A stretch of DNA of 64,000 nucleotides from Bradyrhizobium hereditatis (GTDB lineage: Bacteria; Pseudomonadota; Alphaproteobacteria; Rhizobiales; Xanthobacteraceae): NCBI RefSeq assembly GCF_020329435.1, contig NZ_JAGKJK010000005.1:281501-345500 (forward strand). Direction: 5' to 3'. Made by a program: the position numbers and the translations under genes. The notes beneath the pieces are model-generated. The model did no database searches and was not told where the DNA came from. It was given only the letters and a program-made list of their open reading frames with translations. Shown here in pieces: positions 16,284-24,462 of this stretch (the first letter of the stretch is position 1; every line of letters begins with the position of its first letter).

Positions 16284-17848
16284 CCTCGCACCGGATCGCC
16301 TTATTGGTCGGGGCAGTGCTTTTGGGCATCGCAGGCAGCGCCCAGGCTACCGGCGACATCGCGATCGTGCGCGACCTTGCCGGCCGTGTCGGTCCCGTGA
16401 TCGGCTCGGCACAGGCATGCCGCGACATTGCGCGTCCGCGCATCCAGACCATCGTCGACAAGTTTTCGCAGGTGATCCGGGAAGCCTCGTCGAACGAGGC
16501 CGAGCGCTCCGATCTCACGCAGGTGTTCGACCGCAGCGTGGCCGATGGACGCACCGCCGTCACCTCCGGCAGGATCGACTGCATCCGCGCCGACCGTCAG
16601 CTTGCCGATCTCGAACGCTCGATCGCAGGACCGAGCCTCTCCAGCGTCATCGGTCCCTCGCCTGCGGCTGCTGCGACAGCAGCGAATGCAGCAACCGCGC
16701 CAACAGCCAATGTTCCGGCCGGTCCGCTGCCGCGCGGCATCGGCGAAAAGGAAATCCGCTTCGGTATCGCAGCCCCCTTCTCCGGCTCGTCCCGCGAGCT
16801 TGGCCGACAGATGAAGCTCGGCATCGAGACCGCCTTCAACCGCGTCAATGATGCCGGCGGCATCGACGGGCGGATGCTCAAATTGTTCGCCGCTGACGAC
16901 GGCTACGAGCCCTCGCGCACCATCGAGGCCATGAAGCAGCTTTATGAGAAGGACCAGGTGTTCGGAATCGTCGGCAATGTCGGCACGCCGACCGCAGCGG
17001 TAGCGATCCCCTATGCGCTCGAACGCCGGATGTTGTTCTTCGGCGCCTTCACTGGCGCCAACATCCTACGCAATGATCCGCCGGACCGCTACGTCTTCAA
17101 CTACCGCGCCAGCTATGTTCAGGAAACTGACGCGGTTGTTCGCTACCTCGTCAAGATACGCCGGCTGCAGCCCCGGCAGATCGCGGTTTTTGCGCAGCAG
17201 GATTCATACGGCGACGCCGGATTTGCAGGGGTCGCCAAGGCGTTTCGCGCCATGGGCGCGAACGACGGGGCTATCCTCCGGCTCAACTACGCGCGAAACA
17301 CCGTCGATGTCGACGATGCGGTCAACCAGCTGAAGGCGCAGAAAACGCCTATCAAGGCTGTCGTGATGGTCGCGACCTACCGGGCCGCGGCAAGATTCAT
17401 CGAGAAGACGCGCGACCTTTATCCCGGGATGATCTATTCCAACGTCTCGTTCGTCGGCTCTACCGCGCTTGCCGAAGAACTGAAACTGTTGGGACCGCGC
17501 TACACCAATGGCGTGATCGTGACGCAGGTGGTGCCGGCGGTGTCGGGCTATTCGTCCGCCGTGCTCGAATACAAGAACGCGCTCGCCAAGTATTTCCCAG
17601 GCGAAGCGCCCGACTACGTTTCGTTCGAGGGCTATGTCGCCGCCAACGTCCTGATCGCGGGCATCAAGCGAACCGGCCCGCAGATCGATACGGAGAAGCT
17701 GATCGACACGCTTGAGACGATGCGCAATCTCGACCTCGGTCTCGGGACCCAGCTGAGCTTCGGCCGCTCCGAGCACCAGGCCTCGAACAAGGTGTGGGGC
17801 ACGGCACTCGACGAAAGCGGGCGTTACCAGCCGATCGATCTCGAATGA
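16280..17848 (+). CDS. Periplasmic type I binding protein with extra N-terminal domain
   Basis: 522 residues. After a signal peptide (cut after AQA), residues 25-115 form a helical domain with two cysteines (AQACRDI and RIDCIRADRQLADLE). An Ala/Thr/Pro linker (about 115-145) leads to a Leu/Ile/Val-binding-type domain (150-515: IRFGIAAPFSGSSRELG, AADDGYEPSRTIEA, GIVGNVGTPTA, FEGYVAANVLIAG). Ordinary members are about 370-400 residues. No ABC permease or ATPase is adjacent, so it may be a sensor or an orphan binding protein. Confidence 0.8.
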   Translation: MTSHRIALLVGAVLLGIAGSAQATGDIAIVRDLAGRVGPVIGSAQACRDIARPRIQTIVDKFSQVIREASSNEAERSDLTQVFDRSVADGRTAVTSGRIDCIRADRQLADLERSIAGPSLSSVIGPSPAAAATAANAATAPTANVPAGPLPRGIGEKEIRFGIAAPFSGSSRELGRQMKLGIETAFNRVNDAGGIDGRMLKLFAADDGYEPSRTIEAMKQLYEKDQVFGIVGNVGTPTAAVAIPYALERRMLFFGAFTGANILRNDPPDRYVFNYRASYVQETDAVVRYLVKIRRLQPRQIAVFAQQDSYGDAGFAGVAKAFRAMGANDGAILRLNYARNTVDVDDAVNQLKAQKTPIKAVVMVATYRAAARFIEKTRDLYPGMIYSNVSFVGSTALAEELKLLGPRYTNGVIVTQVVPAVSGYSSAVLEYKNALAKYFPGEAPDYVSFEGYVAANVLIAGIKRTGPQIDTEKLIDTLETMRNLDLGLGTQLSFGRSEHQASNKVWGTALDESGRYQPIDLE

Positions 17849-17854
17849 TCGAAA

Positions 17855-17888
17855 GGGGGCCGCAATCCCGGTGATTGCGGTCCCTCCC
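17855..17888. terminator. Stem-loop between converging genes
   Basis: GGGGGCCGCAATC and GATTGCGGTCCCTC pair over about 12 bp with one G-T wobble and a short loop. There is no clear T run, so it may act as a weak or Rho-assisted bidirectional terminator between the binding-protein gene and the converging thioesterase. Confidence 0.5.
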
Positions 17889-17903
17889 GTACAAGACACA
17901 CAG

Positions 17904-18677
17904 TCAGCGCTTCTCGATGACAAGGCTCTGAACGGCGCGGCCGAAATAGCCGCGCTCATCGGCGAGCCGCGCCATGGCAAGCCCCGCGCCATCGGGACCG
18001 ATCCAGGACTCGGCGTCGACCAGTATCCAGTCGCCGACCGGTTCACGCGCGAAATTCACCGTCAGGTCGGCGTTGAGAAAAGTCCATTCGCGGAAATCCA
18101 GCACCGGCGAGGTGCCGTTGCAGAAATCCGCCGCCGCCATCGCCCGCATCGCCTGCGATACGTCAGCGCCTTCCACGATCGGCCGGTCGACGCGATACCA
18201 GATCGCGCCTAGCCCGGGCGAGCCGAACCGGCCACGCGCGGCGCGCAGCGACATGCCGGTAACGAACGGCGAGGAAGAAAAATCCGCAGGCTCGACGCGC
18301 GATTGATCGGGCCCCGGCAGTTCGACCGGCGGGATGACGGCATCGGGCGGCAATTCCTTGGCCTCTACCTTGATCTTGAGCACGGTCGCACTGACCACAA
18401 CCACACCGCCGGCGAGCAGCCTGACGGCGCAAAGCTGGATCTTGCGTCCCTCGCGTAGGACTTCGCTCTCGATCATCAGCGGCGCCACCGGCACGGGGCG
18501 CATCAGGTCGACCGTCACGCGGGCCACTCGCATCGGGACCAGCGTCGGAATCCGCTCCGCCGCCCACACCACCAGCGCCGCCGGCGGCGAGCCGTGCTGC
18601 ATGCTCGGGTCCCATGGCCCCGCGGCAAAAGGGCTGGTGACGACATTGTTGCCGTCAACGCGAAAGATGGCTTCCAT
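17904..18677 (-). CDS. Acyl-CoA thioesterase family protein (double hotdog)
   Basis: 257 residues. The N-terminal half has FAAGPWDPSMQHGSPPAALVVW, shown here as the pieces WDPSMQHG and PPAALVVWA, and VTVDLMRPVP, typical of the TesB-like 4HBT_3 double-hotdog group. The second half carries RPIVEGADVSQAMRAMAAADF and DLTVNFAREPVGDW. It should hydrolyse acyl-CoA thioesters in the cytoplasm. Substrate unknown; no operon partner. Confidence 0.8.
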   Translation of the reverse strand: MEAIFRVDGNNVVTSPFAAGPWDPSMQHGSPPAALVVWAAERIPTLVPMRVARVTVDLMRPVPVAPLMIESEVLREGRKIQLCAVRLLAGGVVVVSATVLKIKVEAKELPPDAVIPPVELPGPDQSRVEPADFSSSPFVTGMSLRAARGRFGSPGLGAIWYRVDRPIVEGADVSQAMRAMAAADFCNGTSPVLDFREWTFLNADLTVNFAREPVGDWILVDAESWIGPDGAGLAMARLADERGYFGRAVQSLVIEKR

Positions 18678-19053
18678 CGGATGAGAGGTCCTGTGGCATG
18701 GGCAGAGCCGCTTCTTGCCTGCTTCGCCCGAAGGAGTCGAGGCTGCATCTCAGCCGCCCGAGCCGCTGGTTGGCGCATTCGACGCCGCCTGATGATGCGG
18801 CCTTTGCTCGGAAAGCTGGGCGCGCGAGGCGATCAACAGATGCTAGCACTCGGCTTGCATACGCCTTCAATCCGATGCGGTGTGGCCGGATAAACGTGCC
18901 ATGGTGGAGATTTGGAGCTGAGTTCACACATCCAAGGCGGCGGCTCATTAGTCTTTTAAAAACAACGCCTTGATCGAGATTTTCTCCGAATCCGTTCGTG
19001 CTTTAATGGATTTTGAGGACAAGGAATGTTATATTTCATAGTGAGGATGAGCC
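18678..19053. other. Intergenic region upstream of the Fic module; AT-rich end
   Basis: No convincing gene. The last about 110 bases (18945-19053) are clearly AT-richer than the surroundings (AGTCTTTTAAAAACAA, ATGTTATATTTCATAG), consistent with a promoter and with separate acquisition of the following toxin module. Confidence 0.4.
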
Positions 19054-19308
19054 ATGGCGGAACGCCCTGAAGCAGTGACGCAGAACTCCACCGCGGCCTA
19101 TATCCGCAGGCTCGCGGCAAAGCATCACGTCACCTACGTTCAGACCCAAACCGATCTGCTCGCGCAGCACATGACGCGGCTAGCGGACGACGCCGTTCAG
19201 CCCGACGAGATCGAGCGCATGCTGTTTGCCTTGCACCGAGCCGGCCATGTTGACCGCCGTCAGCTCGTCCACCTTCAGGTGAAATACCTGCGCGAAGCCA
19301 AGTCGTGA
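19054..19308 (+). CDS. Candidate antitoxin partner of Fic protein
   Basis: 84 residues, all-helical, soluble, starting MAERPEAVTQNSTAAYIRRL. It directly precedes a Fic gene and overlaps it by four bases (GTGA), the usual layout of a small Fic antitoxin before its toxin. The canonical inhibitory motif [ST]xxxE[GN] is not seen, so it is not an obvious VbhA-type inhibitor. A YhfG-like or new partner is possible. The role is inferred from position. Confidence 0.65.
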   Translation: MAERPEAVTQNSTAAYIRRLAAKHHVTYVQTQTDLLAQHMTRLADDAVQPDEIERMLFALHRAGHVDRRQLVHLQVKYLREAKS

Positions 19309-20036
19309 CTTTCGATCCATTCGGCGATTTCGCGACCGAAGGCTATTTGCGTAACTTCGAAAAAGAGAAAGACCTCGCGATCGTCAAGCGCGCGGAACAC
19401 GCGTCGTTCATGACAGGCCTCGACGAGGCCTTCGCCGCGCTCGCTGTGGCCAGGACGCTTTCGTTCGAGGACGTGCTGAAGACCCATGGGATCCTGTTTG
19501 GCGCGGTCTACCCCTGGGCTGGGCAAGATCGCACCCGCACCGCACCCAAGCTGACCATCAAGAAAGGCCCGGTCATTTTCGCGAACGCGCCGGAAATCCG
19601 TGCCGCTGTCGAGTTCGCCTTACGCAAAGGGCAAGACAAGGACTATATGAAAGCCAAGCCCGGCGAGATCATGGGTTACTTTGCCTACGCACATCCTTTT
19701 CTCGACGGAAATGGCCGCACGATCATGACGGTGCATTCCGTGCTCGCGCAACGCGCGAGCTTCAGTATCGACTGGTCGGCAACGAAAAAGGATGCATATC
19801 TCGACGCGCTCACTAAGGAAATCGAAAATCCTTCGAAAGGCCATCTCGACGCCTACCTGAAGCAGTTCATGCGCGATCCGATCGCCTATGAGCAGCTCGC
19901 CACCGCGATCGTGCAGGCACCCGGCTTGGATGGTAGCGTGCAAAATACCGAGCTAAACGAGGTTCTCGGTATGGTCGATGAACCAGCGGTCAAGGCGCGG
20001 TACGAAGCCATGCTTGCAAAGCGAACGAAGACATAG
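19305..20036 (+). CDS. fic: Fic-domain protein (AMP transferase-type toxin)
   Basis: 243 residues from a GTG start. The catalytic motif HPFLDGNGRT is at residues 130-139, matching HxFx(D/E)GNGR with His, Asp/Glu and Arg in place, so activity is expected. VYPWAGQDRTR (69-79) is the usual flap and substrate region. Fic enzymes transfer AMP or related groups onto target hydroxyls. A match to the inhibitory-helix consensus occurs inside this protein (TKEIEN, 170-175), but its position after the active site makes its meaning uncertain. Translation is coupled to the 84-residue partner. Confidence 0.9.
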   Translation: MTFDPFGDFATEGYLRNFEKEKDLAIVKRAEHASFMTGLDEAFAALAVARTLSFEDVLKTHGILFGAVYPWAGQDRTRTAPKLTIKKGPVIFANAPEIRAAVEFALRKGQDKDYMKAKPGEIMGYFAYAHPFLDGNGRTIMTVHSVLAQRASFSIDWSATKKDAYLDALTKEIENPSKGHLDAYLKQFMRDPIAYEQLATAIVQAPGLDGSVQNTELNEVLGMVDEPAVKARYEAMLAKRTKT

Positions 20037-20115
20037 ACTAGAATCTAGTTCAAAGTTGATTTCAGTGCGGGGAGACATACCCCGCAGCAACGGCTAGGCC
20101 GAACGGACTTGTGCG

Positions 20116-20850
20116 TCAAATGAATGCCATGCCGCCGTTGAGGACAATGGTCTGCCCTGTCATGTAGCTGTTGCCGAGCACCATGGCGACGGCTTGCGCC
20201 ACTTCCTTCGCCTCTCCCATGCGGCCGAGCGGGATGTTGCGCGCCAGATCGGTGCGGCCGCCCATCATGTCTGTTGCGATCAGCGACGGCGCCACCGCGT
20301 TGACGGTGATGCCTTCCTTGACAAGGCGCGCCGCGTAGCCGCGCGTCAACCCTTCCATGCCGGCCTTGGAGGCATTGTAGTGCACGCCGATGGCGCCGGC
20401 GCCGCGGGCTGCCCCCGAGGAGATATTGACGATGCGGCCCCATTTGCGCGCCCGCATCGCCGGTAGCACCGCCTGCGTGCACAGGAATGCCGATTTGAGG
20501 TTGACCGCGATGGTGCGGTCGAAATCATCTTCCGTGAGATCATCGACACCGCGCACGATCGCAATGCCGGCATTGTTGATGAGAATGTCGATCGGGCCGA
20601 GCGCGGCAGAGACCTGTTGGACCATGCCCGTGACGGCCGCTGCGTGAGAGACATCGGCCGCGACCGCAATCGCGCGGCCGCCCTTGGCCTCGATCTCGGC
20701 TACGATCGCCTCCGCGTCGGCGGCGCGCTCGCGGTAATTGACCGCGACTGCGGCACCGGCCTCCGCCAGCATCAACGCAATCGCCGCGCCAATGCCGCGG
20801 GAGGCACCCGTGACCAGCCCGACATGCGTACTCAGATCCTGTCCGGTCAT
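20116..20850 (-). CDS. Short-chain dehydrogenase/reductase, FabG-like
   Basis: 244 residues from 20850, where GGAGG lies 8 bp upstream; the frame extends to 20895. Motifs are GASRGIG (cofactor), NNAG, a catalytic Ser in NISSG, and YNASK with the catalytic Tyr and Lys. Arg at RER in the second strand region suggests NADP(H). It follows the nitronate monooxygenase gene by 48 bp on the same strand, probably an operon. Substrate unknown; 3-oxoacyl-ACP/CoA reduction is one option. Confidence 0.85.
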   Translation of the reverse strand: MTGQDLSTHVGLVTGASRGIGAAIALMLAEAGAAVAVNYRERAADAEAIVAEIEAKGGRAIAVAADVSHAAAVTGMVQQVSAALGPIDILINNAGIAIVRGVDDLTEDDFDRTIAVNLKSAFLCTQAVLPAMRARKWGRIVNISSGAARGAGAIGVHYNASKAGMEGLTRGYAARLVKEGITVNAVAPSLIATDMMGGRTDLARNIPLGRMGEAKEVAQAVAMVLGNSYMTGQTIVLNGGMAFI

Positions 20851-20898
20851 CACCGATCCTCCGTCGCATTCACGACGGGGCGCATCCCACGACACTAA

Positions 20899-21867
20899 TC
20901 ACAATGCGGGGTCGACCGCCTCGTCATATTCCTTCTTGAACCGCGCGATCAGTTCGGCTGCCGGCACCACCTTGCCGATGCCGCCGATGCCCTGACCCGA
21001 GCCCCAGATCTCCTTCCATGCCTTCGGCTTGGCGCGCTCGCCGGAGGCGTCGGTGCCAAAGCTCATCTTGGAGGGATCTGACGTCGGCAGGTCGTCGGGA
21101 TTGAGACCGGCCTTGACGATCGACGGCTTGAGGTAGTTGCCGTGCACGCCGGTGAACAGGTTCGAATAGATGATGTCTTCCGCCGACGATGACGTGATCA
21201 TCTCCTTGTAGGCCTCGACCGCATTGGCTTCCTTGGTCGCGATGAAGGCCGAGCCGATATAGGCGAAGTCGGCGCCGAGAATGCGCGCCGCGCGGATCGC
21301 GCGGCCGTTGGCGATCGCACCCGAGAGCGCGATCGGCCCGTCGAACCAGGCGCGCGTCTCCTCGACGAAAGCGAGCGGCGAGATCGTGCCGGCGTGGCCC
21401 CCCGCGCCCGCTGCGACGAGAATGAGGCCGTCGGCGCCCTTCTCGATCGCCTTGTGCGCGAATTTCTGATTGATCACGTCGTGGAAGACGATGCCGCCCC
21501 AGTTATGGGCGGCCTGATTGAGATCCTCGCGCGCGCCGAGCGAAGTGATCAGCATCGGCACCTTGTGCTTCTCGCAGACGGCAAGATCGTGCTCGAGCCG
21601 ATTGTTGGATTTGTGCACGATCTGGTTCACCGCGAACGGCGCCGACGGGCGATCCGGGTTGGCCTTGTCCCAGGCGGCGAGCTCTTCCTTGATGCGGGCG
21701 ATCCATTCGTCGAGCAGCGAGGCCGGCCGCGCATTCAGCGCCGGAAACGATCCGACCACGCCGGCCTTGCACTGGGCGATCACGAGATCGGGCACGGAAA
21801 TGATGAACAGCGGCGACCCGATCACGGGTATCGACAGGCGGCCCTTGAACAGCGCGGGCATGGACAT
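20899..21867 (-). CDS. Nitronate monooxygenase family protein (second copy)
   Basis: 322 residues, FMN-dependent TIM barrel. Landmarks are IPVIGSPLFIISVPDLV, GVVGSFPALNARP, LILVAAGAGGHAGT and LSGAIANGRAIRAARILGADF. It is related to but clearly diverged from the protein at 10477. It is followed by an SDR gene on the same strand, so the two likely act together on one oxidised intermediate. Confidence 0.88.
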   Translation of the reverse strand: MSMPALFKGRLSIPVIGSPLFIISVPDLVIAQCKAGVVGSFPALNARPASLLDEWIARIKEELAAWDKANPDRPSAPFAVNQIVHKSNNRLEHDLAVCEKHKVPMLITSLGAREDLNQAAHNWGGIVFHDVINQKFAHKAIEKGADGLILVAAGAGGHAGTISPLAFVEETRAWFDGPIALSGAIANGRAIRAARILGADFAYIGSAFIATKEANAVEAYKEMITSSSAEDIIYSNLFTGVHGNYLKPSIVKAGLNPDDLPTSDPSKMSFGTDASGERAKPKAWKEIWGSGQGIGGIGKVVPAAELIARFKKEYDEAVDPAL

Positions 21868-22019
21868 TGAGAGACGATCCTTTGGTTATTCGGACAGGCA
21901 ACGTGAGATGCCAGACGTCATACCAACCAACAAGGCGATCTTTCCAGTGTCAAGTATTGCGTTTTAACGCTGGCGGCGATGCGTTTGCGCATGATCCCCT
22001 CCAGGTCTGGAGGCGAGCG

Positions 22020-22598
22020 CTATTGGCAGAGCGCCCGCGTCACGTAGTTCTCCGTCTTGCAGTCGCCCGGCTGCCGCTTGTAGCCGGGCAGGTACACTTT
22101 CGGCGAGCACTTCTCGGCCGCATCGGTATCGAGGCTCTTACCTTCCTTGTAGCCCTTGCTCTGGCACAGTCGGTCGGCGCCGGCCTTGCAGTCCGGCGCG
22201 CCGTTGGTCGCCACAAGGCAGGCCGCCCGCCCGCCCACCATGATCGAGGGCTTGGCGATGTTCGACAGGCTCTCACCGGCGCCCTTGGCGCCCGCATTGA
22301 GCTCCTCGATGGTCTCGCCCGGGCTCTTCAGTGGCGGCAGCAGCGACTTGGATTTTTCGAACAGTTTTCCGATTTCGTTGATCAGGCCCGAATTCTCCTG
22401 ACGCGGCGGCGCTGCCGGCTCGTTCTGCTGCGGCTCAGGCAGCGGCTGCTGCGCCGGCGACTGTACGCCAAGAGCCGGCGGAGGCGCGGTCTGCGGCCAG
22501 CCGGCCTCGGATGAGATCGCCAGCATGGATGCAACGAGGCCTGCGGTCGCAAGTTGCGGCCCGGCTAGTTCGAACAAACGGCCGATTCGATCGGACAT
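22020..22598 (-). CDS. Secreted protein with C-terminal cysteine-rich domain, unknown
   Basis: 192 residues from MSDRIGRLF; the frame opens 12 codons earlier. A hydrophobic N-terminal segment (LATAGLVASMLAIS) serves as signal or anchor, followed by a Pro/Gln-rich linker. The C-terminal domain has six cysteines (AACLV, PDCKA, RLCQS, EKCSP, GDCKT, ALCQ), likely three disulfides. It is immediately downstream of the YqaA-like gene on the same strand. Function unknown. Confidence 0.7.
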   Translation of the reverse strand: MSDRIGRLFELAGPQLATAGLVASMLAISSEAGWPQTAPPPALGVQSPAQQPLPEPQQNEPAAPPRQENSGLINEIGKLFEKSKSLLPPLKSPGETIEELNAGAKGAGESLSNIAKPSIMVGGRAACLVATNGAPDCKAGADRLCQSKGYKEGKSLDTDAAEKCSPKVYLPGYKRQPGDCKTENYVTRALCQ

Positions 22599-22638
22599 GC
22601 CGCGAAACGTAGCCTGAAGCCGGGATGCCGGCAAAGCG

Positions 22639-23220
22639 CTAGACCAGCTTGAATGCGACGTAGAAGCCGAGCACCAGCACGATGGCGCCGATCGCCACCC
22701 AGGTGCCGAGGCGCTTTTCCAGCTCGGCTCGGATCAAGTCGCCATAGCGATTGAGCAGGACCGCGACCACGAAGAAGCGCCCGCCGCGCGCCACGATCGA
22801 ACACAGGATGAACAACCAAATATTGTAGCCGGCGAAGCCCGAGGTGATGGTCACGAGCTTATATGGAATCGGCGTCAGGCCCTTCAGGAGAATGATCACC
22901 GCGCCCCATTCGGCATAGGAGGCGCGGAAGGTCTCGACCTTGTCGCTGAGCCCGTAGACGGTGATCAGCCAGTGCCCCACGGAGTCATAGAGCAGCGCGC
23001 CGATCGCGTATCCGACCACGCCGCCGGCGACCGATGCGATCGTACAGACAGTCGCAAACCACCACGCCTTCTTCGGCCGCGCCAGCGACATCGGCAACAG
23101 CATGACGTCAGGTGGAATCGGGAAGAACGAGCTTTCCGCGAAGGATACGGCTGCCATGATCCAGAGCGCGTATCGCTTGTCAGCAGCGTCGATAAACCAA
23201 TCGTAAGACCGTTTGAGCAT
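22639..23220 (-). CDS. YqaA/DedA-family membrane protein
   Basis: 193 residues from MLKRSYDWF. The DedA/SNARE-associated pattern is present: AVSFAESSFFPIPPDVML, GYAIGALLY, and KGLTPIPYKLVTITSGFAG, with four to five membrane helices and a C-terminal helix. DedA proteins act in the inner membrane on lipid flipping or membrane homeostasis; the short YqaA group is poorly studied. It probably shares an operon with the downstream secreted protein (40-bp gap). Confidence 0.8.
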   Translation of the reverse strand: MLKRSYDWFIDAADKRYALWIMAAVSFAESSFFPIPPDVMLLPMSLARPKKAWWFATVCTIASVAGGVVGYAIGALLYDSVGHWLITVYGLSDKVETFRASYAEWGAVIILLKGLTPIPYKLVTITSGFAGYNIWLFILCSIVARGGRFFVVAVLLNRYGDLIRAELEKRLGTWVAIGAIVLVLGFYVAFKLV

Positions 23221-23282
23221 GGCCGCATCAACCATCATAGAGCGGATTTGTCCATGCCGTAGAAACAGGGATTTTGAGAGGA

Positions 23283-23708
23283 TTAGTGCCGTTTTCGTAA
23301 GGAGCGGCCTTCCAGCGCGACAATTCGCCGCCTTACAGCCGGGATTGCCGTCGTCTCGGGCAGCCGCTTGCTTGGTGCGGTTTTCGGCGCTTTGACGGCT
23401 TTCGGCATTTTCTCGGCGATGCCGAGCAGATCCTCGCGCCGCTCCATCTCGCGCCAGACATCCTCCGGCTTCACGCCGGCCGATGCCCAGAGAACGGTCA
23501 GGTTGTAGAGCAGGTCGGCGCTCTCGCGGATCACCGCGTCGGTCTTGCCGCTGACGGCATCGATTACGACTTCGATGGCTTCCTCGGCCAGCTTCTTGGC
23601 CATCTTGGACGGGCCACGCTGAAACAGCCGGGCTGTGCGCGACGTTGCCGGATCGAGGTCCCGGGCCGCGAGGACAGCCTGATAAAGCCGTTCGAGCGAA
23701 TCACTCAT
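23283..23708 (-). CDS. hisE: Phosphoribosyl-ATP pyrophosphohydrolase (HisE-like)
   Basis: 141 residues. The all-alpha NTP-PPase fold shows in KKLAEEAIEVVIDA (metal-binding Glu) and RESADLLYNLTVLWA (second acidic motif). HisE removes pyrophosphate from PR-ATP in histidine synthesis. Usual HisE is about 105-110 residues; here a basic, Pro-rich tail of about 35 residues follows (KAVKAPKTAPSKRLPE). No other his genes are nearby, so it may be a second copy or a house-cleaning variant. Confidence 0.8.
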   Translation of the reverse strand: MSDSLERLYQAVLAARDLDPATSRTARLFQRGPSKMAKKLAEEAIEVVIDAVSGKTDAVIRESADLLYNLTVLWASAGVKPEDVWREMERREDLLGIAEKMPKAVKAPKTAPSKRLPETTAIPAVRRRIVALEGRSLRKRH

Positions 23709-23765
23709 CCTTCCAACCTAATGCAAAGCCATGGCGAGCGTGTTAACAGCCGCCCCTGCAACCAC

Positions 23766-23799
23766 AAAAAATCCACCGGGCGGTGCGGGCCGGTGGATT
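23766..23799 (-). terminator. Rho-independent terminator of the 23833-24222 gene
   Basis: A perfect 10-bp stem (AATCCACCGG / CCGGTGGATT) with a 10-base loop is followed on the minus strand by a T run (TTTTTT). It lies 34 bp after the stop of the Gly/Tyr-rich protein gene and 58 bp before hisE. Confidence 0.8.
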
Positions 23800-23832
23800 C
23801 ATCTTTAACGGTTGCGATTTTAGCGGTCGCGT

Positions 23833-24222
23833 TTACCAGCCGCCGTAATAGGGACTGCCGTAGTAGTACGGGCGGGGCGCGTAATAGTAGCCCGGGCGGC
23901 CGTAATAGGCTGGACCGCCATAGTAGCCATAATGGTCATAGTAGTAATCCCGGCGGTTCTGGGCGGCCGCGATCGCAAGCCCTGTGCCGACGATGCCAGC
24001 AAAGGCCGCCGCTGCCGCAGCGCCGCCACCGCGATAGTACCTGCGCCGTGCGCTGATATCGGTCGCGTCGCTGGTCCCGGTCGAAGCGGTTATGCCCTTG
24101 GTCGGCGTCGCGGAGCCGGCAAAAGCCGGCAACGGCTGGAATGTCGTCAGCGACACCGCCACGACCGTCGCCATCGCGCCGGCGCGGCCGATCGATGAAA
24201 ACACACCCTTTCGCGCAAACAT
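23833..24222 (-). CDS. Secreted Gly/Tyr-rich small protein
   Basis: 129 residues from MFARKGVFS, with GGAGG 7 bp upstream; the open frame runs 42 codons further. A signal peptide (AMATVVAVSLTTF, cut after AFA) is followed by an Ala-rich hydrophobic stretch (AAAAAFAGIVGTGLAIAAA). The tail is rich in Tyr, Gly and Pro (YYYDHYGYYGGPAYYG). Such proteins are common in Bradyrhizobiaceae and may be surface or envelope components. Function unknown. Confidence 0.7.
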   Translation of the reverse strand: MFARKGVFSSIGRAGAMATVVAVSLTTFQPLPAFAGSATPTKGITASTGTSDATDISARRRYYRGGGAAAAAAFAGIVGTGLAIAAAQNRRDYYYDHYGYYGGPAYYGRPGYYYAPRPYYYGSPYYGGW

Positions 24223-24462
24223 CTGCACATCCTCCGTGGGAGCTGGCCTGACAGGCCTCGGATAGCTAACCACGGAGGGAATACTAGGTTCCCGAATCCG
24301 AACGGCGGCTGAACGATCCCTGGCAAAATCGTGGCAGTCATCGACCATTCAGATAAGATGCGGCACAATCCTTCGCCCAAGGGCGAGAAATGCCAGCGGA
24401 GATGTCACGAAGCTGACATCGCCGGCGCGGCAGCTTGTCCCACCTCATGCTGATATAGCCTC

